Assembly (NCBI GenBank): GCA_035653295.1
Contig: DASRCB010000093.1
Coordinates: 1 to 21,682, forward strand
Reading direction: 5' to 3'
From: DASRCB01 sp035653295
Lineage (GTDB): Bacteria > Acidobacteriota > Terriglobia > Bryobacterales > Bryobacteraceae
DNA length: 21,682 nt
Shown here piece after piece: positions 6,673 to 15,300 of this stretch. Within the stretch, counting starts at the first letter, position 1, and each line of letters opens with the position of its first letter. A program made the translations under genes and the position numbers. The notes below the pieces were generated by a model that saw only the letters and a program-made list of their open reading frames with translations, was not told the origin of the DNA and did no database searches.

Positions 6673-6700
6673 ATTTAACATGGGATTCGCGTTGAGTCAA
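6672..6700 (-). promoter_or_regulatory. Promoter P4 for the oxidoreductase/esterase operon
   Basis: On the minus strand TTGACT (6700-6695), 17 nt and a weak -10 TAAATA (6677-6672) precede the operator pair. The -10 is only 3 of 6 to consensus, but the geometry reproduces P3 base for base: the -35, a 17-nt spacer and the operator overlapping the last -10 base. An 11-bp palindrome GTTGAGTCAAC (6691-6701) covers the -35. Confidence 0.55.
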
Positions 6701-6737
6701 CAGCATTCGAGAAGATGCCCCTGGGTATCAGCAGGTC

Positions 6738-6765
6738 GCCGGTTCAATCGCGGCGGGTGGCGCCA
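6738..6765 (+). other. tRNA 3'-end-like sequence (possible tRNA remnant or attachment site)
   Basis: GCCGG, TTCAATC, GCGGC matches a T-arm with a 7-nt loop and 4 of 5 stem pairs. It is followed by exactly seven bases (GGGTGGC), one discriminator (G) and CCA, the spacing of a mature tRNA 3' end. No matching 5' acceptor strand (GCCACCC) or D-arm is visible upstream, so there is no intact tRNA. It may be a degenerate remnant left by integration at a tRNA gene, or a coincidence in GC-rich DNA. Confidence 0.25.
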
Positions 6766-6927
6766 TCGCTCAACTCACCCTTATAAATGACCGAGAAGCT
6801 GCTGCAGGTCTCTCGGGAGGCGCGCCTTATCGACCACCCTCGTATATGTGCGCGTCACCTGCCCGGCGCCTTGCTGCCCGTGAAACAGAAAACGGTCCGT
6901 CTGCCTGATATGGCAGGATAGGGATGG

Positions 6928-8025
6928 ATGCGCCTGGTCCCGCCATATATAGAGAATCTGCGGCCTTATGAGGCCGGGCGCAATCCCGAAGAAGTGCGCC
7001 GGCAGTACGGACTTGCCCGCGTTTTCAAGCTCGCCTCCAACGAAAACCCGCTGGGTCCTTCGCCGCTCGCCCTCGAAGCGATGCGCGGGGCCATGCCTAC
7101 CCTCAACCTCTATCCCAATGGCGGTCTGGAACTGCGCCGGGTTCTGGCCCGCGAGTTCGACCTGAAAGTGGAGAACGTTATCGCCGGTTCTGGAAGCGAG
7201 GGGATCATGTCCAACATCATCCGCACCTTCCTCGGCGATGACGATGAAGTCCTGACCACCGAGGGCGCGTTCATCGGGTTTCAGGTGCTGGCGAAATCGC
7301 GCGGCGTGGCTTACCGCGCCGTGCCGTATCGCGAATGGCATTACGACCTGCCCGCGCTTGCCAACGCAATCACCGAGCGGACAAAGATCGTATACCTCGC
7401 GAATCCAAATAATCCCACCGGAACGATCTTCACTCGCGCCGAGTTCGATAATTTCTACCGGCACGTCCCCGAGCGCACGCTGATCATCCTGGACGAGGCT
7501 TATTTCGAGTACGCCCGCGATAACCCCCGTTATCCCGACTCCATGCACTATCGGTATGACAACGTCATTACCCTGCGCACGTTTTCCAAAGTCTACGGCC
7601 TGGCCGGGATTCGCATCGGCTACGGCTTCGCCCACGAGACCCTGATCGGCAACCTGCTCAAGGTCAAGCTGCCGTTCGAGCCATCCGCCCTTGCTCAGGC
7701 GGCGGGAATTGGAGCCCTCGCCGACAAGGCATTCCTCCATCATTCCCTGGAGCTGAACGCTCGCGGCCTCACTTTCCTCACCAATGCACTCACAAGACTC
7801 GGGATGAAGGTGGTCCCTTCGGAAGCGAACTTCGTTATGGTGGAGATGGAAACGGCCGAACAAACAGCAAGATTGGTTCAGGATCTGCTGGGGCAGGGAA
7901 TTATCGTACGGCCCCTCGGCGCGTTCGGCCTCCCGCGCTGCATCCGGATTTCAACCGGAACCGACGAGGCCAATCAGTTTTGTATCGAAACCGTCGAGCG
8001 AACCATGGCTGCGGTCAGAGCGTAA
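6928..8025 (+). CDS. hisC: HisC-family PLP aminotransferase (histidinol-phosphate or aromatic amino acid type)
   Basis: A 365-residue fold-type I aminotransferase of normal HisC length. Visible features are KLASNENPLGPSP (residues 34-46), GSGSEGI (87-93), ANPNNPTG (158-165), Asp189 in LDEAYFEY, the PLP lysine Lys221 in TFSKVYGLAGIRIGYG, and RISTGT (340-345) with the carboxylate-binding arginine. The family makes histidinol phosphate, but many members transaminate tyrosine and phenylalanine. The next gene, 19 nt downstream, is 4-hydroxyphenylpyruvate dioxygenase, whose substrate is the keto acid of tyrosine. I therefore infer an aromatic aminotransferase role, with the hisC name reflecting the family. 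AGGATAGGG precedes the ATG. Confidence 0.88.
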   Translation: MRLVPPYIENLRPYEAGRNPEEVRRQYGLARVFKLASNENPLGPSPLALEAMRGAMPTLNLYPNGGLELRRVLAREFDLKVENVIAGSGSEGIMSNIIRTFLGDDDEVLTTEGAFIGFQVLAKSRGVAYRAVPYREWHYDLPALANAITERTKIVYLANPNNPTGTIFTRAEFDNFYRHVPERTLIILDEAYFEYARDNPRYPDSMHYRYDNVITLRTFSKVYGLAGIRIGYGFAHETLIGNLLKVKLPFEPSALAQAAGIGALADKAFLHHSLELNARGLTFLTNALTRLGMKVVPSEANFVMVEMETAEQTARLVQDLLGQGIIVRPLGAFGLPRCIRISTGTDEANQFCIETVERTMAAVRA

Positions 8026-8044
8026 CGGAAGGAGGACAGCGATC

Positions 8045-9178
8045 ATGTTGCAAACCGCGGAAAAGGCTGACCGGCCTGAGCGGCAAAACGATTTTCTCCC
8101 GCTGAACGGGACTGATTTCATCGAATTCTTTGTCGGTAACGCCCGGCAGGCCGCGTATTATTACCGCGCCGCGTTCGGTTTCCGTCTGGTCGCCTACCGG
8201 GGACCGGAGACGGGCACACGCGATCGGGCCTCGTATGTGGTGCAACAGGGGAAAATTCGATTCGTGCTGACAACCCCGCTGCGCGCCGATCACCCCATCG
8301 CCGCCCATATCCATCGTCATGGCGACGGAGTACAGAACATCGCGCTCTGGGTAGACGATGCCCAGGCTGCCTGGCGCGAAACCACGTCGCGCGGGGCGCG
8401 TGGAGTGCAGGAGCCCATCACTCTTACCGACAACGACGGCGAAGTGCGGATGTGCTCCATCGCCGCCTACGGCGACACCATCCACACCTTTGTCGAGCGT
8501 CGAAATTACCGGGGTGTATTCCTGCCGGGTTTTACTTCTACAGCCGTCGAGGATACCGTCGCGCGCCCTGTGGGTCTGCTGCACGTCGACCACATGGTCG
8601 GCAACGTTGGCTGGGGCGAGATGAACCGCTGGGTCGACTTCTACCGCACGGTGATGGGGTTCGAGCTTTGGAAACATTTCGATGATAACGACATTAGTAC
8701 CGAGTACTCAGCATTAATGTCGAAGGTGATGTCCAACGGCAACGGCCGCGTGAAATTCCCGATCAATGAGCCCGCCGAAGGGCGGCGCAAGTCGCAGATC
8801 GAAGAGTACCTGGAGTACTACGATGGCCCCGGTGTTCAGCACATCGCCATGGCAACGGGCGACGTCATCGCGACCGTTTCGAAGCTGCGCGCGCAGGGGG
8901 TCGAGTTCCTGCGGGTTCCGGGCACATACTATCAGGAACTGGAGAGCCGTGTTGGCCACATCGCTGAACCGCTGGAGCAACTCGCGGAACTGGGAATACT
9001 CGTCGATCGTGACGATGAAGGGTACATGCTCCAGATCTTCACTCGACCCGTAGAGGACCGTCCCACGCTTTTTTACGAAATTATACAGCGCAAGGGCAGC
9101 CGCAGTTTCGGAAAAGGGAATTTTCGCGCTCTCTTCGAGGCCATAGAGCGGGAGCAGGCGCTCCGGGGCAACCTTTAA
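8045..9178 (+). CDS. hppD: 4-Hydroxyphenylpyruvate dioxygenase
   Basis: A 377-residue Fe(II) enzyme that converts 4-hydroxyphenylpyruvate to homogentisate in tyrosine degradation. It has two vicinal-oxygen-chelate domains: residues about 20-155 (DFIEFFVGNARQAAYYYRAA onward), and about 178-350. The metal triad is readable as His183 (HVDHMVGNV), His266 (GVQHIAM) and Glu345 (LFYEIIQRKG). The C-terminal signature FGKGNFRALFEAIEREQ is typical of the true enzyme rather than hydroxymandelate synthase. AAGGAGGA lies 8 nt before the ATG. It follows the aminotransferase closely, and the pair would carry out the first two steps of tyrosine breakdown. Homogentisate dioxygenase is not in the window. Confidence 0.95.
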   Translation: MLQTAEKADRPERQNDFLPLNGTDFIEFFVGNARQAAYYYRAAFGFRLVAYRGPETGTRDRASYVVQQGKIRFVLTTPLRADHPIAAHIHRHGDGVQNIALWVDDAQAAWRETTSRGARGVQEPITLTDNDGEVRMCSIAAYGDTIHTFVERRNYRGVFLPGFTSTAVEDTVARPVGLLHVDHMVGNVGWGEMNRWVDFYRTVMGFELWKHFDDNDISTEYSALMSKVMSNGNGRVKFPINEPAEGRRKSQIEEYLEYYDGPGVQHIAMATGDVIATVSKLRAQGVEFLRVPGTYYQELESRVGHIAEPLEQLAELGILVDRDDEGYMLQIFTRPVEDRPTLFYEIIQRKGSRSFGKGNFRALFEAIEREQALRGNL

Positions 9179-9253
9179 TTTTTTACTGGCGCGTTACAAC
9201 GGGTTATGAGAGAATTCTGACTTCGGGCTGACATTAATGCCTGAGGTCCTCTG

Positions 9254-9625
9254 TTGAACCCCTGTCCCGACTGCCGGAAGAAGCTGACGCGCGTGGCGCG
9301 CGGACCCTTCCAGCGCATGGCCTATCGCCGCATCTATGCTTGTCCGTGCGGCCGCAGCAGGATCGCCGAGCCGCGCCCCCTGTACTCCCTGGTCGCCCGG
9401 TGTCCGAAGTGTTCGCGAACGGTCCTGCGGCGGCGCCATGAACGCGACCGCATCGACCCCATTCTGAGGAACCCGTTTCGCCTGCTGCAAATGTTGCTCG
9501 GTGGAAACCTTTACCATTGCCAGTCCTGCCGCCTCCAGTTCCACGACCTGCGCTCACGCAGCGGGGATCAGGAATCCGACAGCGATGTGGAAGTGGAATC
9601 GGAATCTACGCGCTCCACACGCTGA
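9254..9625 (+). CDS. Small cysteine-rich zinc-ribbon protein
   Basis: A 123-residue protein of unknown function that starts with TTG, with GAGG 7 nt upstream. Four cysteine pairs are evenly spread: CPDC (4-7), CPC (30-32), CPKC (50-53) and CQSC (89-92). They could form two zinc ribbons or one plus a partial ribbon. The middle is strongly basic (RRRHERDR), and the tail 101-123 is serine/glutamate/aspartate-rich and probably disordered. The basic core could bind nucleic acid or membrane; there is no direct support. The opposite strand is also open here, but the regular CxxC pattern favours this reading. Confidence 0.6.
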   Translation: MNPCPDCRKKLTRVARGPFQRMAYRRIYACPCGRSRIAEPRPLYSLVARCPKCSRTVLRRRHERDRIDPILRNPFRLLQMLLGGNLYHCQSCRLQFHDLRSRSGDQESDSDVEVESESTRSTR

Positions 9626-9649
9626 ATTCGCTCAGGTCACAATGAAGGA

Positions 9650-10363
9650 ATGGGGAACGGCGTCCGCCTCGAGCTGGACAGCGCTCGCCGGCTGCGCGAC
9701 CGGAATAAGCCGCACTATCGCCTGGCGCACTGGCCCATCTGGATCTTCGTCTTTTTCCTCGCTCCGGGCCCACTGATCTTTTCGCTGTTTGCTTACGGAT
9801 TCAATCGTTGGATCGCCGTCTGGCTGGGCGTCGTACTGCTGGCAACCGGAATTGCAGGGTTGCGCGGCCGCCTCCCGGGTGTCGAGCCCCGGCCGTATAT
9901 CATTCGCTTCACTGAAGACAAACCGAACCCTTTGTACCGCCGCGTTTGCTATACGTTTGCCTGGAGCGTGGTGGTGGCATACGCGATTCTCAATGCTGCC
10001 GGTCTGGCCGACGCCGTTATAACCGGCCACTGGCGCCTGCGCCAGATCTATGCCGCGGCGTATTTTCCTGTCGCAGGCGCGATTTGGATTCTCGGAGCGG
10101 TGGGCCGTCTGCCGCGTGTCATGGCTTCGACGAAAGGCGAAGGTCACGAACGGCGATACTTCTACGGTTCTGTGTGGGCGGTCTCTCTGTCCCAGGCGAT
10201 CACCGGTCTGCTCTGGCGGATGTTGCCCCGCGGGCGGGGGTACGACGCCCTCAAGCTGGCCGTTTTCGTTGGCATTATCGGCGCCATGGGCATGCTCGCG
10301 AAGCGCGGCATACTTCCGCGTACACGCCGTATTATCCCGGGTGAGCTGGCGATTTCCGATTAA
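9650..10363 (+). CDS. Six-helix integral membrane protein of unknown function
   Basis: A 237-residue protein whose basic N-terminus (SARRLRDRNKPHYR) precedes six hydrophobic segments at about 28-48, 53-71, 101-121, 133-152, 170-190 and 200-218. No catalytic motif is recognised. The ATG at 9650 has AAGGA overlapping it rather than at normal distance, so the true start may differ slightly. The gene ends directly against the next ATG (no gap), so it is translationally coupled to the alpha/beta hydrolase. Confidence 0.65.
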   Translation: MGNGVRLELDSARRLRDRNKPHYRLAHWPIWIFVFFLAPGPLIFSLFAYGFNRWIAVWLGVVLLATGIAGLRGRLPGVEPRPYIIRFTEDKPNPLYRRVCYTFAWSVVVAYAILNAAGLADAVITGHWRLRQIYAAAYFPVAGAIWILGAVGRLPRVMASTKGEGHERRYFYGSVWAVSLSQAITGLLWRMLPRGRGYDALKLAVFVGIIGAMGMLAKRGILPRTRRIIPGELAISD

Positions 10364-11368
10364 ATGTATGTCGCCCTGGCGATTGCCGCATCACTCATCC
10401 TGATTGCCATCGCCGGATTTGTGTGGCAGCAGATCGGCGTACGCCGCGACCGCCGCCGCTGGCCCGCCCCCGGCGTGCTCGTCGATGTCGATGGTTTGCC
10501 GCTGCATCTTTATGTTGCCGGTAAAGGAACGCCGGCAGTCATCTTCGAGTCCGGCATTGCCGCTACCACCCTGAACTGGACAGCGGTGCAGGCGCGGGTC
10601 GCCGAGTTTGCCCAAACCGTCAGCTACGATCGCGCCGGTCTGGGCTTCAGCGGCCCGGCACGCACGCCGCGCACGCCGTCTCATATCGTCGAAGAGCTGC
10701 GCAGCGTGCTCCGCCGGGCCGGCATCCGGCCGCCGTATGTGTTGGTGGGACATTCGTTTGGCGGACTAGTGATGCGCTGGTTCGCCGCGCATTACCCGCC
10801 TGAAGTGGCCGCTGTGATTCTGGTGGACCCACTGCGTCCGGAGGACTGGACGCCGGTATCGGACCAGCAGAAGCAGATGCTCGCGCGCGGCGTGATGCTG
10901 CTTGGCCGCGGAAGCGCCCTGGCGCAATTCGGCATCGTTCGATTCTGCCTTTCCGCGGTTCTCACTGGCAGGCGCGTGCTGCCGCGGCTGATCGGTAAAG
11001 CGGCCAGCGGATCCGGCGCCCGGGTTATGGACCGCATTGCCGGTGAAATCGGAAAAATGCCCGCTGAGATCTGGCCCGTTATTGCTGCCCACTGGTCGAA
11101 TGCCGCTTCATTCGCTGGTCTTCGCGCGCACCTGCGGGATCTGCCCGAGTCGATCAGGGAGATTGCTTCAGCGCCGCCGATTCGCGGTATTCCCGTGACG
11201 TTCATCACCGCCGGCCGCGAACCGCCGGTCAGCGAAGCCGTCGTGCGCGCGGTCTCGCCGGATGCGAAGCACGTCGTAGCATCGGCAAGCGGGCACTGGA
11301 TTCATCTCGATGAGCCCGAGCTTGTGGTGCACGCGATTCGTGAAGCAGTGAACGCCGCGCAAGAATAG
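10364..11368 (+). CDS. Membrane-anchored alpha/beta hydrolase
   Basis: A 334-residue protein. Residues 1-22 form one N-terminal hydrophobic anchor or uncleaved signal. The fold shows VSYDRAGLGFSGPA (86-99), the nucleophile elbow VGHSFGGLV (128-136) with Ser131, VDPLRPEDW (154-162) and, near the end, SASGHWIHLDEPELV (307-321) with His311 as probable catalytic base. The substrate is not identifiable; esterases, lipases and haloperoxidase-like hydrolases share these features. Its ATG follows the stop of the upstream membrane protein without a gap, so the two are probably co-translated. It ends 3 nt from the stop of the convergent propeller gene. Confidence 0.88.
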   Translation: MYVALAIAASLILIAIAGFVWQQIGVRRDRRRWPAPGVLVDVDGLPLHLYVAGKGTPAVIFESGIAATTLNWTAVQARVAEFAQTVSYDRAGLGFSGPARTPRTPSHIVEELRSVLRRAGIRPPYVLVGHSFGGLVMRWFAAHYPPEVAAVILVDPLRPEDWTPVSDQQKQMLARGVMLLGRGSALAQFGIVRFCLSAVLTGRRVLPRLIGKAASGSGARVMDRIAGEIGKMPAEIWPVIAAHWSNAASFAGLRAHLRDLPESIREIASAPPIRGIPVTFITAGREPPVSEAVVRAVSPDAKHVVASASGHWIHLDEPELVVHAIREAVNAAQE

Positions 11369-11371
11369 CGG

Positions 11372-12346
11372 CTACCGGGTGCGGATCCGCAACCGGCACA
11401 GATTGTGTCCGACGGCCAGATACACGCTCTTGCCGTCGGTAGCGACGCCGGAGACGGGCTCGTCGAACATGACTCGGCCCTGCACCGTCCCATCCACCGC
11501 GAGTACGTACAACCCACCCGGACCCGCGGCAAATACCCGCGAGCCGTCCGTGGCCACGCCGAGGAACGAAGCGGCAGGCTCTCCGGACCAGCGCGCCGAT
11601 CCCAGCGCGCCCGTCTGCGCGCACACGCCGTTGCCACATCCATAGGACCGCCACCGCACTGCACGCCCGAGGTTCTCGGCCACAAAAATCGGCCCATTCG
11701 GGCCCACCGCCGCAACGCCCGAAGGGTGCTGCAGGGCGCCATCGATCAACGCCGGAGTGCAGCCAGGACCGCGGCAGGTGTACAGGCCGCCGCTTTTCCC
11801 TGCCGTCAATCCGCCCTGGTAAGCAGGCCACGGGCGGTCATCGGTAATGAATAGAGTGTCGCCCGCGGCCGCGACTCCGGTGGATGGCCCGGTGAGGCCG
11901 GAAGCAAACGCTGATGGCGCGTGAGTGTCCAATTTGCTGGCGCCCTTCGATCCCCTGGGGATGTTCTGAACGGCGATGCGCGCGCGGCTGTGTTCTGCGA
12001 CATAAAGCGCGCCGCCGGAAATCGCGACGCCGCGCTGGTCTGCATCGCCACACGATTCCTCCGGGCACATTGCGTCGCGTTCAGAATCGTTCATGCCCGA
12101 GCTTTCCGGTCGCCACGCTATCAGCGGGCGGCCGCCTTCCGCGAAATACGGCGTGCTTCCGGCACACGCGAGCCCGCGGACATCCTGCAGACCATACGCC
12201 AGGATCTGCGCCTGTTGATCGCGAAACGGGAACCCAGCCGAGCAGGCGACGGCGTGGCCGATGCGCTGCGGGCTGTTAAAATCCCGCATCTCCCACAGAA
12301 GCACAATGGCCGCCACGGTCCAGAAAATACGGTTCCACGTCCTCAC
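11372..12346 (-). CDS. Membrane-anchored six-repeat beta-propeller protein
   Basis: A 324-residue protein with a GTG start. Residues 8-19 (FWTVAAIVLLWE) form a short N-terminal anchor. Six repeats of the pattern GVA..G...hY/F (h hydrophobic) are readable: RGLACAGSTPYFAEG, RGVAISGGALYVAEH, TGVAAAGDTLFITDD, SGVAAVGPNGPIFVAEN, LGVATDGSRVFAAGP and SGVATDGKSVYLAVG. This is consistent with a six-bladed NHL/SMP-30-like propeller, a fold used for ligand binding, protein contacts or lactonase activity. Cysteine pairs (CPEESC, CRGPGC, CGNGVC) suggest disulfides outside the cytoplasm. The start overlaps the phospholipase stop as GTGA, so translation of the two is coupled and they may act together. Confidence 0.78.
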   Translation of the reverse strand: MRTWNRIFWTVAAIVLLWEMRDFNSPQRIGHAVACSAGFPFRDQQAQILAYGLQDVRGLACAGSTPYFAEGGRPLIAWRPESSGMNDSERDAMCPEESCGDADQRGVAISGGALYVAEHSRARIAVQNIPRGSKGASKLDTHAPSAFASGLTGPSTGVAAAGDTLFITDDRPWPAYQGGLTAGKSGGLYTCRGPGCTPALIDGALQHPSGVAAVGPNGPIFVAENLGRAVRWRSYGCGNGVCAQTGALGSARWSGEPAASFLGVATDGSRVFAAGPGGLYVLAVDGTVQGRVMFDEPVSGVATDGKSVYLAVGHNLCRLRIRTR

Positions 12347-15300
12347 GACCGCTGCTCCTCCGCGCTCGTCGTGTCGGCTCTGGCTTTCGGCGCTGCGTTC
12401 AGTTGCTCGTTCCAGGCCTGCTCGATTCTGTCGAACATCTTCCGCACATGCTGGCCCGCGCTCTCGCCGGCGGCGAGCGGCAGGGGCGGCATATCCTGCA
12501 CGAAAATGCCGGACGCGACGTGCTGTCCGAGTTCGCGATAGCTCTCGAAATGCGATTCGTCGAAGAACTGGTTGGCCGTGGAGGTGTGTGGGAATTCAGC
12601 GTGGCGCTTGCGGAATTCGATAATGTCCAGCGGTTCGTCGCCGGTGACTGACGATTTGATATAGATGAGCCGTCCGCAGTCCTTCTCCTCGGGATAAATG
12701 ATCCTCCCCATGGAATAATGCAGCCTGCTGACCGCCGGGTCGCCCACCGGCTGGAGAGCATCGAGATTGAGATCGATCACCACGCCGAAATCGTCGCGGC
12801 ATTTGCGGATGGCGCCGCCGATCCCTTCCAGTTTGAATTTGATGTCCTCCTCGGCGTCGCTGACGATGATGAACCGGCAGCGGCGGCGCACCAGCTCGTA
12901 AAGGCCCATGTTTTCGAAATGGCCGCCATCACTGAGGAGAACGAAATTCGACGATGTCGTGGTGTTAGCGCTTGCTTCCTTGATCAGGTACAGTAATCCG
13001 AGCGCGGGCGAGGGCTGCGTCCAGGAAGAACCGCGGGGATTGCCCGCCCACCAACCCAGGCGCACTCCGAACACCGTAAGGAGAAAGGCCAGCGCGGGCG
13101 AGGTGTGAAAGCCTGCATTCGAACTGAATGCCGCGCCCGAGATGGCCATCGCCGTTCCCGCCAGCACGCCCCCGGCATCCGGTTCGCCGAACCGGTCTGT
13201 CCGTTGAAACGCGTATTCGGCAAGGCACGCTTCACGGACCGTGGTCTGCCGGCGGGAGAAATCGAATCCCGACCACAGTGGAGTGAAAACGAATGACTCC
13301 GCCTTACGCTCCTGAATGCCAAGATTTTCGCCGCGCGTGACGTTGAGGGCCGTATTGATGATGGGATATGGGCCGGCGAAAGAAGCCTTGCAATCCCTCG
13401 CCATATCGCTCGGCCGGGTAGGATCGGCGTGTTGAAAGCGCGAGAGTCGAATATCGTCTTCCGGATCGAAGCCGGTAAATGCGTTGGGAAATCGATGCGC
13501 CCTGGCGCGGGATGCGCCCAGATAGGCTCGCACGAGCCGGTTCTTATAGAAGTGGTGCATCGAGAATTCATTGATATCCACTCGCCACGCCAGCAGCAGG
13601 CACAGTGCGCCGAAGAGAATGAGCAGCAGCACCGGCGCGTAGGATCCCGGATCCATCAGCGGCCAGTACAAATCGACCATGTGCGCCAGAGAAAGAGATG
13701 CCGTCGAGCAGCAGAGCTGATGGGCGACGGGATTGCCCGACAGATCCGGGCGCCAGTCGATGAGCCACTGCAGGGCCCAGAACAGACCGAAGGAAACCGC
13801 CGACAATGTGCCGATCACGAATACCGTGGGAGCGATGTTCATGATCGCCCGCCGAACCGGCCCCTGGGCCATGCCCTGATCACGCCCCGATTCCGGGCTG
13901 AAGGCGATTTTCGCGCCCGCTGCCGAGATTGCCGCCCAACTGAGGCCCGCGGCGGCGGCCTGCAATCCAAGCAGAGCCAGCCACAGCGGCATGAAAAACG
14001 AGATGGCGCAGACCACCAGCCATCCGCCGATCACCAGAATGTACCAGGCGCCGAGCCGGCTCCACCACTCCCGCTGCTCGTCGGAGAGTTCTCGTCCCGC
14101 GAGCCCGAGAAATACCACCAGAATCGCGCCGATTATGGTAATCATCAGGGCCAGTCCGAAGCTGCCCACCTCCCACAAGCCCCGCTGCGTGTTCATTCCA
14201 AGGGTATTCAGCGCTGCGCAGAAACCCTCGGCCAGTCCAAAGCCCACCACGGCGCTGCAAAGAAACGCGGCGATGACGGCGATCCTGCGCCTGGTAGCGG
14301 AAGCGCCCCGGCCTGCCTGGGCCCAAGGCGGAGTGTAGTGCCACAGAACCAGCGCTCCGGCCATGAAGACGATGCAGAACACCGCTGACGCGGCATTGGC
14401 CACACGCTGGGTGATTCCGATATTCCAGATCACCGCGATCTGCAGAAACGAGCCGGCCACAATCCAGGGCATGACACGGGTAACGATCTGCACGTCATTA
14501 CTGCCGCGGGCGCCCCGCCCCCCGCGGTACGATCCGAAAGTCGCGAGGCTGTATTTCCCGATCAGGCGGCAGCCCCACAGGATCGGCAGCCCGGTAATCA
14601 ACAACGCCAAACCGCTCGACACCTGTCGCAGTTGCAGATGTCCGGGCAACACGCGGATCAGCACTTCGGCCGGACCGCGCAGGGTCTGGTACATCGGCCG
14701 TCGCAGATGCAGCAGGAAGTAAATGGCAATGCGCGGAATCAGCAGCAGAGCCCCGAAAAGGAAAACGAGGATACCCAGATTCAACGCCGTATTCCGGAAC
14801 CACGTGGCCACGATGGTCCAGAAGTCCGCGGAAAACAGCCCCGCCTGGGGCGCGAGATACCGAGCGTATTCGCGCAGAACGCGAACCGGGCGAACGTGGT
14901 CCGCCTGGGGGTCGGAGTTATGCGTGACCAGAGCCAGAGGGTCCGGGACATCGCTGCGGCGATTGGCCGCTCCAGGAGGCGCGCACCCGGGCGTCGCCAG
15001 CAGATACGATGCCGCGCCGCGCAGGGACTGCTGCACCGCGCTGACGCCGCCCCGGCGCTTGATCCACGCATTCAGCCACGTGCCGATGTAACCACCGCCT
15101 GACACCGTCGAGAGCACGTCGATGTACGGCAGGATGTTGCGGTCAGCCATGCCCTGCAGCAGACCGAGCGCGAACGTCGCGCTGCGAATGCCACCGCCGG
15201 ACAAGGCCAGTCCAAACAGCTGCGACTGGAATGCCTGCTGTGACGGCGCGGTGCAGTCCGGCGCCACGCCCGATTGCTTCCTCGCCGCAGCGGCCCGGTC

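Larger units (their letters stand above)
6538..6927. other. Intergenic region between the oxidoreductase and aminotransferase genes
   Basis: This 390-bp interval separates divergent genes. It contains promoter P4 and its tandem operators (6641-6700, minus strand) and a tRNA-3'-end-like sequence (6738-6765). No convincing protein gene is present, and no clear promoter for the aminotransferase gene could be identified in 6766-6927. Confidence 0.5.

Noticed and set aside
6690..6765. Complete tRNA gene ending at CCA 6763-6765
   Set aside because: The 5' acceptor strand, D-arm and a proper anticodon arm are missing; only the 3' tail fits, so it is kept as a low-confidence remnant.
6781..7863. 360-codon open frame on the minus strand
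   Set aside because: It is antisense to the aminotransferase gene, which has a full set of PLP motifs and a good ribosome site.
9151..9187. GC hairpin (GGAGC/GCTCC) followed by a T-rich stretch, as a terminator for the dioxygenase gene
   Set aside because: The stem is only 5 bp, lies inside the coding sequence, and the T-run begins more than 10 nt after it.
13429..14388. 319-codon open frame on the plus strand
   Set aside because: It is antisense to the membrane part of the patatin-like gene; the composition is Arg/Gln/His-rich with no domain, as expected for the complement of hydrophobic codons.
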